Positions 1 to 4,964 of a DNA stretch of 9,156 bases are shown one piece after another. Made by a program: the position numbers and the translations under genes. Numbering within the stretch: the first letter of the stretch is position 1; every line of letters starts with the position of its first letter. Below the pieces are notes generated by a model. The model was not told the origin of the DNA. It worked only from the letters and a program-made list of their open reading frames with translations, and made no database searches. The DNA lies in NCBI GenBank assembly GCA_031262845.1, contig JAISGZ010000073.1, forward strand, positions 1 through 9,156. Direction: 5' to 3'. This stretch comes from Propionibacteriaceae bacterium (GTDB lineage: Bacteria > Actinomycetota > Actinomycetes > Propionibacteriales > Propionibacteriaceae).

Positions 1-554
1 GTTTGCACGATAATTGTCGGTAATTCACCCCAGTGACGGTCTTCATGACTGAAGAAATCCTCGTCTAGGGCGACGACGTAGTGAACTTCTGAATTTTCGC
101 TCAAGGCCACTCCCGCGTATTCAGGAATAGCCGTTAAACTTGACACTCCAGGAATGACTTCGAAATTCATTCCGGTGCGAGCCAAAGCCGCAGCCTCAGC
201 AATAGCACCACCGTCAAGAAATGGGTCGCCCGGCACCAGCCGGACCACCTTTCGACCGCCGAGGGCGGCTTGGCGGACGAGCGTGGCCCGCGCCTGACTC
301 GACGGGACCAGGCCCTCCGTTGAGGCCGATAAATCGGTCACCAACGTTTCTGGGGCCAGTTTGACGGCAGGCTGTTGCTGCACGAGGTCGAGTAGATGTG
401 CTGAATTAGCCAACACCACATCGGCTGAATTCAATGCAGTGACCGCAGCCATCGTCAGAAGGCTAGGGTCACCAGGGCCCGCACCAACAAACATGACGTG
501 TCCGCGGAGTGAGTCCAAATCTGCTGTTGGCAGATGTGTGAGGGAGGAGAACAT
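1..554 (-). CDS. hemD: Tetrapyrrole (uroporphyrinogen-III) methyltransferase domain, probable N-terminal half of bifunctional HemD, 3' end cut by window
   Basis: The frame opens with ATG at 554-552 behind a purine-rich AAGGGG about 5 bases upstream and stays open to base 1, giving 184 residues without a stop. The fold is recognisable: VMFVGAGPGDPSLLT near residues 20-34 is the N-terminal SAM-binding motif of the SUMT/CobA family, RLVPGDPFLDGGAIAEA near 106-122 matches the second GDPF motif, and VIPGVSSLTAIPEYAGVAL near 134-152 matches the conserved PG-[IV]-[ST]S region. Family members methylate uroporphyrinogen III at C2 and C7 (siroheme/cobalamin branch). In many actinobacteria this domain is fused in front of uroporphyrinogen-III synthase and sits in the heme operon. 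The divergent second half here (SENSEVHYVVALDEDFF) resembles those fused forms more than stand-alone SUMT, so HemD is my preferred reading. The synthase half would lie left of the window, and a free-standing SUMT is not excluded. bS22 ends 36 bases upstream on the same strand. Confidence 0.75.
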   Translation of the reverse strand, partial: MFSSLTHLPTADLDSLRGHVMFVGAGPGDPSLLTMAAVTALNSADVVLANSAHLLDLVQQQPAVKLAPETLVTDLSASTEGLVPSSQARATLVRQAALGGRKVVRLVPGDPFLDGGAIAEAAALARTGMNFEVIPGVSSLTAIPEYAGVALSENSEVHYVVALDEDFFSHEDRHWGELPTIIVQ

Positions 555-590
555 GACACCCCTTAGTCCGGGTTTACAAAATATACGCCG

Positions 591-692
591 CTATCGACCG
601 GCGCGACGACGCTGAATTCGCGTCTTTTTCAGCAGCTTGCGATGCTTCTTTTTAGCCATACGCTTACGCCGCTTCTTAATAACTGAGCCCAC
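591..692 (-). CDS. Small ribosomal protein bS22-like (AURKAIP1/COX24 domain), 33 residues
   Basis: A 33-codon frame starts with GTG at 692-690 and ends with TAG at 593-591. The product is extremely basic: after an N-terminal GSVIKKRRKR it reads MAKKKHRKLLKKTRIQRRR and ends AGR. This is the signature of the tiny actinobacterial protein annotated as an AURKAIP1/COX24-domain protein and identified in mycobacterial ribosome structures as bS22, an extra subunit near the decoding centre. An AAAGGG Shine-Dalgarno lies about 5 bases before the GTG. Starting at the internal ATG (codon 12) would discard the conserved GSVIKKRRKR segment, so GTG is preferred. In mycobacteria the orthologue also lies upstream of the heme biosynthesis genes, which matches the HemD-like gene that follows. 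Recognition is by near-identity to the known sequence pattern, and confidence is high despite the size. Confidence 0.92.
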   Translation of the reverse strand: MGSVIKKRRKRMAKKKHRKLLKKTRIQRRRAGR

Positions 693-719
693 AGTTTCCC
701 TTTCTTCGGAAAACGATCG

Positions 720-735
720 GTTTCACTAATGAAAC
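720..735. repeat. Perfect 6-bp inverted repeat in the bS22 leader region
   Basis: GTTTCA (720-725), CTAA loop, TGAAAC (730-735) form a perfect palindrome with a 4-base centre. It lies between the candidate -10 box and the bS22 start on the minus strand, where it could act as an operator or as a small hairpin in the leader. A second imperfect palindrome (GAAAAC / GGTTTC, about 709-724) overlaps it. No function can be assigned from sequence alone. Confidence 0.4.
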
Positions 736-760
736 TACTCGATCACCTTGATCAAACCCG

Positions 761-766
761 ATCATA
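761..766 (-). promoter_or_regulatory. Candidate -10 box for the bS22-hemD unit
   Basis: On the minus strand these bases read TATGAT (5 of 6 to TATAAT), about 70 bases upstream of the GTG start of bS22. No good -35 element lies at 16-18 bases spacing, so this rests on the -10 alone. Confidence 0.25.
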
Positions 767-1034
767 CCGTGACTAAGAGGTCTGGACGAATCTCACATTG
801 ACTCGCAAACCCAGCCACGGCTTTCCTCGCGTGGCACCAATTGACACCACTCAAAGGGCTTCTGCCGCGATCACCCGGTCTCCCGTGCGAACAGCTTTAG
901 CTTGGCACAGTAACTTGACAGTTCTTTGTTAGTTGATCGTAGTCTTGGTGAAATCTTCTCTCGCTTGACCACCACATAAACCGCCTCAACTCACCACAAA
1001 CATTCGTTACAATGGCCGTGATGGGTCTGGCCTT

Positions 1035-1058
1035 CTTGCGCAACCGCAAGGTTGTTTT
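1035..1058 (+). terminator. Terminator-like hairpin with T-rich tail, no visible gene upstream
   Basis: CTTGCG (1035-1040), CAAC loop, CGCAAG (1045-1050) followed by GTTGTTTT fits a short rho-independent terminator read on the plus strand. No protein gene on that strand precedes it, so it either ends a small non-coding transcript or is fortuitous. Read on the minus strand the hairpin is followed by AAGGCC, so it does not serve prs well. Confidence 0.35.
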
Positions 1059-1237
1059 CAAGTCATTTGGCCGCTTCGGGAGTCCCCGCCGACCCTGTCA
1101 AGTACACAATTAATATTGCCCTATTTTGGTGCCGATGGAGATAACGATTAAGTAACAGGGGGCCGTGGCCACGTCAGACGCTGGCTGTACCATCAGCCTG
1201 GGTTGGCGCCCGGTCTTGTGCCCTGTCGCCTCAACGA

Positions 1238-2260
1238 TTACGGCGAACTACTGCTGACCGCATCGAATAGCTGGGATGCCGCCTTGTGTTTCTCCGACAG
1301 CAGGGCTGCCACCGAACCCTCGTCGAAGACCGCTTGGATCGCCTCGGCCAGCATCGGCGCGATCGACAACACCGTGAGCTTGTCGATCAGTTTCTCCGGC
1401 GGCAGCGGCAACGTGTTGGTGACAATGACCTCTTCAAAGACGCTGGCTTGAAGACGTTCGATGGCCGCCCCCGACAGGACCGGGTGGGTAGCGGCACCGA
1501 TCACGCGGGCCGCGCCCTCCTGGCGTAAGGCCTCGGCCGCCAGGCAGATCGTGCCACCGGTGTCGATCATGTCGTCGACCAGCAGACAGGTCTTACCGAC
1601 CACGTTGCCGACGACCTCGTGGACGTTGACGGTGTTGGCGACATTGGGATCCCGCCGCTTGTGGATGATGGCGATCGGGCAACCGAGCCGGTCGGACCAC
1701 ATGTCCGTGGTTTTAACGCGGCCGGCGTCGGGCGACACGATGACGAGATCGTCGAGCGGATACTTGTCCTCGACGTAGTCGGCCAGCAGCGGCAGGCCGT
1801 AGAGGTGATCGACTGGGCCGGAGAAGAAACCCTGAATCTGGGCCGCGTGAAGATCGATCGACATGATCCGGGTGGCGCCAGCGGCAGCGTACAGATCCGC
1901 CACCAAGCGGGCCGAGATCGGCTCCCGGCCAGCGTGTTTCTTATCCTGGCGGGCGTAGGGATAGAACGGGCAGACCACGGTGATGCGCTTGGCCGAGGCC
2001 CGTTTGAGAGCGTCGACCATGATCAGCTGTTCCATCAGCCAGTCGTTGACCGGGCCGGTGTGGGCTTGGATGACGAAGGCGTCACAGCCGCGAACGGATT
2101 TCTCGAAGCGGACGTAAATCTCCGAGTTGGCGTAGGTCTCGAAGCGGGTCGGCACGATGTCGCAGCCGAGAATTTGAGCCACCTCATGCGCCAGCGCTGG
2201 GTGCGACCGACCCGCGAATAACATCAAGTGTTTGACATCTTGCCGGGTCAGATCCGTCAT
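1238..2260 (-). CDS. prs: Ribose-phosphate pyrophosphokinase (PRPP synthetase)
   Basis: This 340-residue cytoplasmic enzyme transfers pyrophosphate from ATP to ribose-5-phosphate, making PRPP for purine, pyrimidine, His, Trp and NAD synthesis and, in actinobacteria, decaprenyl-phospho-arabinose precursors. Diagnostic motifs appear in order: RFETYANSEIYVRF (39-52), CPFYPYARQDKKHAGREPIS (97-116, flexible catalytic loop), SIDLHAAQIQGFF (134-146), VSPDAGRVK (175-183) and the PRPP-binding loop LLVDDMIDTGGT (226-237). Length matches class I Prs with a somewhat long N-terminus. The start is ATG at 2260-2258: it overlaps the glmU stop by one base (TGATG) and has AAGGAG 8 bases upstream inside glmU, so the frame opening further upstream (to 2425) is not used. 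Translation is therefore probably coupled to glmU. No rplY (L25) gene follows, unlike in many actinobacteria. Confidence 0.97.
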   Translation of the reverse strand: MTDLTRQDVKHLMLFAGRSHPALAHEVAQILGCDIVPTRFETYANSEIYVRFEKSVRGCDAFVIQAHTGPVNDWLMEQLIMVDALKRASAKRITVVCPFYPYARQDKKHAGREPISARLVADLYAAAGATRIMSIDLHAAQIQGFFSGPVDHLYGLPLLADYVEDKYPLDDLVIVSPDAGRVKTTDMWSDRLGCPIAIIHKRRDPNVANTVNVHEVVGNVVGKTCLLVDDMIDTGGTICLAAEALRQEGAARVIGAATHPVLSGAAIERLQASVFEEVIVTNTLPLPPEKLIDKLTVLSIAPMLAEAIQAVFDEGSVAALLSEKHKAASQLFDAVSSSSP

Positions 2261-3789
2261 CAGGCTTGCTCCTTGGGCTGTTGAGGTGATGAAACTGGTG
2301 GGACCGCCGGGTCCGGGGAGGCGGCGGGCGTTGTGGCGTCGGCGGCAACCGCGGCTTGAGCGGCGGCCAGGGCATTGGCTGCGGCGACCGCGGCGGCGGT
2401 GTTGGCCCGGGCTCGTGTCACCCACTGGGGGATATTGCGCTGGCGCTCGCGGGCAACGGCTAATTCACCTGGCCCGACCGGCCGCGTCACGACCGAACCG
2501 GCCGCCACGTAGGCACCGTCGGCGATCGCGACCGGGGCCACGAGAACGGAATCGGAGCCGATGAAGGAGTGGGAGCCGATCGTGGTCGTGGCTTTGTTGA
2601 CGCCGTCGTAGTTGGCGAAGATCGTGCCAGCCCCAATATTCGAGCCTTCGCCGATAACGGCGTCGCCGCAATAGGTCAGGTGTGGCACCTTGGAGCCGGT
2701 TCCGATTTGGGCGTTCTTGGCTTCGACGAAGGCCCCGATCTTACCTTTGGCGCCGAGTTGCGTCCCCGGCCGCAGATAGGAGAACGGTCCGACCACGGCG
2801 TCCGGGCCGATCACGGCCAAGGTCGCTTCCGAGCGGCAGACCTGAGCCCGTTCACCGACCTCGACGTCGGTCAGGCGGGTCGAGGGGCCGATGACGGCGC
2901 CGCTGGCAACCGTCGTGGCGCCGCGCAACACCGTGTCGGGATGAATCTCGACGTCCGGTTCCAGCGACACAGACCGCTCGATCCAGGTCGTGGCCGGTTC
3001 GATCACCGTCACGCCAGCCAACATCCAGTCGCGGACGATCCGCCGGTTCATCTCGTGGTCCATCTGGGCCAGCTGGACGCGGTCGTTGACACCCACGGTT
3101 TGCCAGACATCAGCTTCGATCTGGGCCCCAACCCGGCCACCCAGCGAGCGCGCGTAACCCACCAAATCGGTCAGATACAACTCGCCTTGAGCGTTGTCAG
3201 ACTGTAATTGCGCCAGACCTTGACGCAGGACCTGGGCGTCGAAGACGTAAATCCCGGCGTTGATCTCGTGAATCGTCAACTGCTCCGGCGAAGCGTCCCG
3301 GTGTTCGACGATGGCCATCACCTGTTCGCCATCGCGCAAGACGCGACCGTAACCCGTCGGATCGTCAACCAGGGCGGTCAGGACGGTAACGGCGTTGCCA
3401 TCTTCACGGTGGGCTGAAACCAAATCGCCGAGCGCCCGGCCCGACAGCATCGGCACATCGCCGTAAGTGACGACGACTTCGCCTTCAACCTCGTCCAATG
3501 CCGCCAGGCCACATTGGACAGCGTGGCCAGTTCCCCGGGGAGCGTCTTGCACGGCCCGGACGGCGGTCGGCGCGATCTCGTCGAGATGAGCTTCAACCTG
3601 GTCTCGCATCTGGCCGACGACCACCACGAGATGTTCGGGCTGGACCGAAACCGCCGTGTCAACGGCCCAACTGAGGAGGGAACGGCCACCGACTTTGTGT
3701 AGCAATTTCGACTTGGCGGATTTCATCCGGGTACCACTACCAGCGGCCAAGACGATGACCGCCGCCACACCCGCTGACAGCTCAGCCAA
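2260..3789 (-). CDS. glmU: Bifunctional GlmU: glucosamine-1-phosphate acetyltransferase / GlcNAc-1-phosphate uridyltransferase
   Basis: GlmU acetylates glucosamine-1-phosphate and then couples it to UTP, giving UDP-GlcNAc for peptidoglycan. Using a TTG start at 3789-3787 the protein has 509 residues. The uridyltransferase domain shows LAAGSGTRMKS (14-24), QDAPRGTGHA (81-90), TYGDVPML (108-115) and NAGIYVFD (177-184). The C-terminal left-handed beta-helix occupies about 275-455 and includes KVPHLTYCGDAVIGEGSNIG, whose His (about 370) matches the catalytic base of the acetyltransferase. The TTG is preferred because a full AGGAGG lies 6 bases upstream and the family normally begins only a few residues before the GXG motif; the ATG at 3849 would place that Shine-Dalgarno inside the gene. 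Residues about 463-509 form an Ala/Pro/Gln-rich tail of low complexity, like the extra tail of mycobacterial GlmU. The stop overlaps the prs start (TGATG). Confidence 0.96.
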   Translation of the reverse strand: MAELSAGVAAVIVLAAGSGTRMKSAKSKLLHKVGGRSLLSWAVDTAVSVQPEHLVVVVGQMRDQVEAHLDEIAPTAVRAVQDAPRGTGHAVQCGLAALDEVEGEVVVTYGDVPMLSGRALGDLVSAHREDGNAVTVLTALVDDPTGYGRVLRDGEQVMAIVEHRDASPEQLTIHEINAGIYVFDAQVLRQGLAQLQSDNAQGELYLTDLVGYARSLGGRVGAQIEADVWQTVGVNDRVQLAQMDHEMNRRIVRDWMLAGVTVIEPATTWIERSVSLEPDVEIHPDTVLRGATTVASGAVIGPSTRLTDVEVGERAQVCRSEATLAVIGPDAVVGPFSYLRPGTQLGAKGKIGAFVEAKNAQIGTGSKVPHLTYCGDAVIGEGSNIGAGTIFANYDGVNKATTTIGSHSFIGSDSVLVAPVAIADGAYVAAGSVVTRPVGPGELAVARERQRNIPQWVTRARANTAAAVAAANALAAAQAAVAADATTPAASPDPAVPPVSSPQQPKEQA

Positions 3790-3801
3790 CGATTTCCTCC
3801 T
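3787..3801 (-). promoter_or_regulatory. Strong Shine-Dalgarno that fixes the TTG start of glmU
   Basis: On the minus strand AGGAGG (3801-3796) is followed by AAATCG and the TTG codon at 3789-3787. The match to the anti-SD is complete and the spacing is 6 bases, which overrides the upstream ATG at 3849. Confidence 0.85.
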
Positions 3802-3867
3802 GGGTCCCAGACAGATGAACGGACACCGAACTTCAGGCACTTTTGGCAATCCACGTTGCCGCCACGT

Positions 3868-3945
3868 TCCCCGGGTAGGAGTCGAACCTACTTCGCTAAT
3901 CCTGATTCAAAGTCAGGCGGGCCCTGCCGGAAGACCAACCGGGGA
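3868..3945 (-). tRNA. tRNA-Gln (anticodon UUG), slightly irregular
   Basis: The minus strand folds as a cloverleaf: acceptor stem TCCCCGG/CCGGGGA (7 perfect pairs), anticodon stem CCTGA/TCAGG closing the loop CTTTGAA with anticodon TTG at 3910-3908, and T-arm GTAGG/CCTAC with loop TTCGACT. CCA is not encoded. The D-arm GGTC/GGCC is acceptable with one G-U pair, but two bases (CG) separate it from the anticodon stem, position 14 is T rather than A, and the variable loop has 9 bases, so the molecule has 78 nt. It lies 78 bases upstream of glmU on the same strand, an arrangement seen in many actinobacteria, and may be co-transcribed with glmU-prs because no terminator separates them. Confidence 0.85.
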
Positions 3946-3965
3946 TCGGCGTCACGACCGGGCTT

Positions 3966-3994
3966 ACTCTACTTGGCTCGCAGGCCAGTTTCCA
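3966..3994 (-). promoter_or_regulatory. Candidate sigma-70-type promoter for tRNA-Gln / glmU / prs
   Basis: On the minus strand TGGAAA (3994-3989, 4 of 6 to TTGACA) is separated by 17 bases from TAGAGT (3971-3966). The -10 ends 20 bases before the tRNA, so a start just ahead of the tRNA would result. It is the only reasonable pair in this short upstream region. Confidence 0.4.
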
Positions 3995-4318
3995 TTTCTC
4001 GCACCTCGTGACGTAAGAAATCGGTCCCACGACCGGGCCTTGGGGCCCACGATTTGAGGTCAAAGTGCTCGCCTGAGGCTCGTCTGAGGGCTTGGGGAGG
4101 CTTACTTGGCGAGGTCTGTGCGCTGTCTGCGGCAGTGGGTCGGTATGACCTCCAACTCAAGCAACTTGCAGAATTCCGACATTCGACACTGCATAAAAGC
4201 GACATCTGAGGCTGCATAAAAGCGACATTCGAGCTACGCCGAGACCTGTGAAGCCACCACGATCCGGGTTTGACTTCGGGAAATTCACGGATGTCGGAAA
4301 TTGAAGTTGGTGAGGCAA
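3995..4318. other. Accessory non-coding stretch between the tRNA promoter and the antitoxin remnant
   Basis: Apart from the 23-bp repeat array at 4165-4233 I see no gene here. A minus-strand frame of 82 codons (3969-4217) begins inside the repeat array and runs into the tRNA promoter; its product is rich in Cys, Ser and Arg with no family features, so I do not call it. There is no transposase, integrase or recognisable insertion-sequence end. The position next to a tRNA gene would suit an integration boundary, but no duplication of the tRNA 3' end is visible in this window. Confidence 0.5.
4165..4233. repeat. Tandem 23-bp repeat array A, three units
   Basis: Units lie at 4165-4187 (degenerate), 4188-4210 and 4211-4233. 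The last two agree at 20 of 23 positions, sharing CTGCATAAAAGCGACAT followed by a GAG end. The first keeps TGCA, AA and CGACATTCGA in the same register. There are no spacers. The same register and partial consensus (CTG at positions 2-4, A-rich 8-11, GACAT at 14-18, GAG at 21-23) recur in array B at 4868-4959, beyond the antitoxin gene. Nothing translatable starts right after array A on the plus strand, so it looks like a detached or decayed copy of the regulatory block in front of the ATPase gene. Confidence 0.85.
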
Positions 4319-4378
4319 TCAGGTGGCGAACTGGATGACTTCAACCGTACGCTGACTGGCTGCTTCGATCACGATCAT
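4319..4378 (-). pseudogene. 19-codon frame coupled to the antitoxin gene, possible remnant of a toxin gene
   Basis: An ATG at 4378-4376 overlaps the antitoxin stop as ATGA, the usual junction of two-gene toxin-antitoxin operons. The frame reads MIVIEAASQRTVEVIQFAT and then stops (TGA, 4321-4319). The first residues faintly resemble the MIV-[VIL]-[DE] start of PIN-domain toxins, but this is too short to assign. Downstream bases in the three minus-strand frames do not restore a toxin-like sequence, so a simple frameshift is unlikely and a deletion is the more natural explanation. A fortuitous frame remains possible. Confidence 0.35.
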
Positions 4379-4743
4379 GAAGGCCAGTCCTGCCGTAACT
4401 CGTCGAGGTACGTCTCCGGATAGGCCCCTTGTAAGCAGTCTGATGTGGCCTCAAGGGTTTGACGACGCATCTGGGTGACGTAATCGGCCACGTCATCCTC
4501 GCTTGTGAACCCGGCTTGCTCGGCCTGGCCGGTCATTCGCTCACTCAGCCAACTGGCAGCATATGTGGCTGGGTTCATCAACAGCGCCTTGTCCCCGTCC
4601 CAGACGAACATGACGCGGTCGCCCGTGTCCACGCCAAGTGATTTGCGAATGTCCTTGGGAATGGTGATCTGGCCCTTTGAGAGGACCATTGCCGTCGCCA
4701 CGATCTGTGTCGTCATCGAATCGAGTTTAGAAGGCAAATCCAT
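4375..4743 (-). CDS. AbrB/MazE-family (SpoVT-AbrB fold) antitoxin-like DNA-binding protein
   Basis: This 122-residue protein has the swapped-hairpin AbrB DNA-binding motif at about 17-58: TAMVLSKGQITIPKDIRKSL followed by GVDTGDRVMFVWDGDKALL. The rest (60-122) is an acidic, helical tail (GFTSEDDVADYVTQMRRQ) of the kind that wraps a cognate toxin. Such proteins normally repress their own operon and neutralise a PIN- or MazF-like toxin encoded just downstream. Here the coupled downstream frame ends after 19 codons, so no intact partner is present. ATG 4743-4741 is chosen because AGGA lies 5 bases upstream; the internal Met10 has no such site. The gene is divergent from the DUF4143 ATPase and shares the 221-bp region with repeat array B. 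It could now be a solitary antitoxin protecting against a related toxin elsewhere, or simply a regulator. Confidence 0.85.
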   Translation of the reverse strand: MDLPSKLDSMTTQIVATAMVLSKGQITIPKDIRKSLGVDTGDRVMFVWDGDKALLMNPATYAASWLSERMTGQAEQAGFTSEDDVADYVTQMRRQTLEATSDCLQGAYPETYLDELRQDWPS

Positions 4744-4804
4744 AATTTTCCTAGCCGATCGCGTAGGCTCACGGCACTCAGAATTTGACGGGCTTCCGAG
4801 CTGT

Positions 4805-4822
4805 CTGGGGAAGTCCCCCCAG
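4805..4822. repeat. Inverted repeat in the divergent region, candidate operator
   Basis: CTGGGG (4805-4810), six-base centre, CCCCAG (4817-4822) is a perfect 6-bp palindrome, 62 bases upstream of the antitoxin ATG. AbrB/MazE proteins bind palindromes in their own promoters, so this is a plausible operator. As RNA it would also form a hairpin, but without a T-run. Confidence 0.35.
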
Positions 4823-4867
4823 GAGTTGCCGAAGCCGTCACGGTTTCATGCCGTCGCACCATCGTGA

Positions 4868-4959
4868 ACTGTGCTAAATCGACACTAGCGACTGTGCTAA
4901 ATATGCATTAGAGACTGTGCTAATGTGACATTAGGAGCCGTGCCAAACTAACATTAGAG
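4868..4959 (+). repeat. Tandem 23-bp repeat array B, four units, directly upstream of the DUF4143 ATPase
   Basis: Four units of exactly 23 bp stand head to tail: 4868-4890, 4891-4913, 4914-4936 and 4937-4959. Units 1-3 start ACTGTGCTAA and unit 4 starts GCCGTGCCAA; units 2-4 contain CATTAG. Each unit holds an interrupted palindrome of the CTAA...TTAG type, best in unit 3 (CTAAT, 5 bases, ATTAG). The array ends 5 bases before the ATPase ATG, and its last bases GAG, with the following GG, form the Shine-Dalgarno. A 23-bp pitch is about two helical turns, suited to a protein binding the same DNA face repeatedly. Units 1-3 also contain TGC-TAAAT/TAATG stretches that could serve as extended -10 boxes. 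Confidence 0.9.
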
Positions 4960-4964
4960 GGCAG

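Larger units (their letters stand above)
693..1237. other. 545-bp gap between prs and bS22 genes, no convincing protein gene
   Basis: I find no credible coding frame on either strand. The best plus-strand frame, 34 codons from an ATG at about 1014, lacks a Shine-Dalgarno and resembles nothing I know. The segment should hold the promoter of the minus-strand bS22-hemD unit (a weak -10 at 761-766) and the 3' end of the prs transcript. No clean stem plus T-run follows the prs stop on the minus strand. A hairpin with a T-rich tail at 1035-1058 would terminate plus-strand transcription, for which no protein gene is visible. Base composition is more AT-rich than the flanking prs gene, with an AT-rich patch around 1106-1125. 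Confidence 0.6.

Noticed and set aside
1014..1118. 34-codon plus-strand frame starting ATG in the prs-bS22 gap
   Set aside because: No Shine-Dalgarno and no resemblance to a known small protein; the frame spans the terminator-like hairpin.
1619..2221. 200-codon plus-strand frame opposite prs
   Set aside because: Antisense shadow of the unambiguous PRPP synthetase gene.
2261..2425. N-terminal extension of prs to 2425
   Set aside because: It overlaps glmU out of frame and is Arg-rich low-complexity. The ATG at 2260 has a Shine-Dalgarno, gives the TGATG junction and fits the family start.
3790..3849. N-terminal extension of glmU to the ATG at 3849
   Set aside because: It would place a perfect AGGAGG inside the gene and add 20 residues not seen in GlmU. 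The TTG at 3789 is better placed.
3969..4217. 82-codon minus-strand frame
   Set aside because: It begins inside repeat array A and runs into the tRNA promoter. Its Cys/Ser/Arg-rich product shows no domain, and it lacks a good ribosome binding site.
3868..4374. Integrated element attached at tRNA-Gln
   Set aside because: No integrase and no second copy of the tRNA 3' end in the window; the accessory block lies on the 5' side of the tRNA gene, which is not the usual attachment side.
4165..4959. CRISPR-like array
   Set aside because: Units are contiguous without spacers, degenerate, and only 3 and 4 in number; no cas gene is present.
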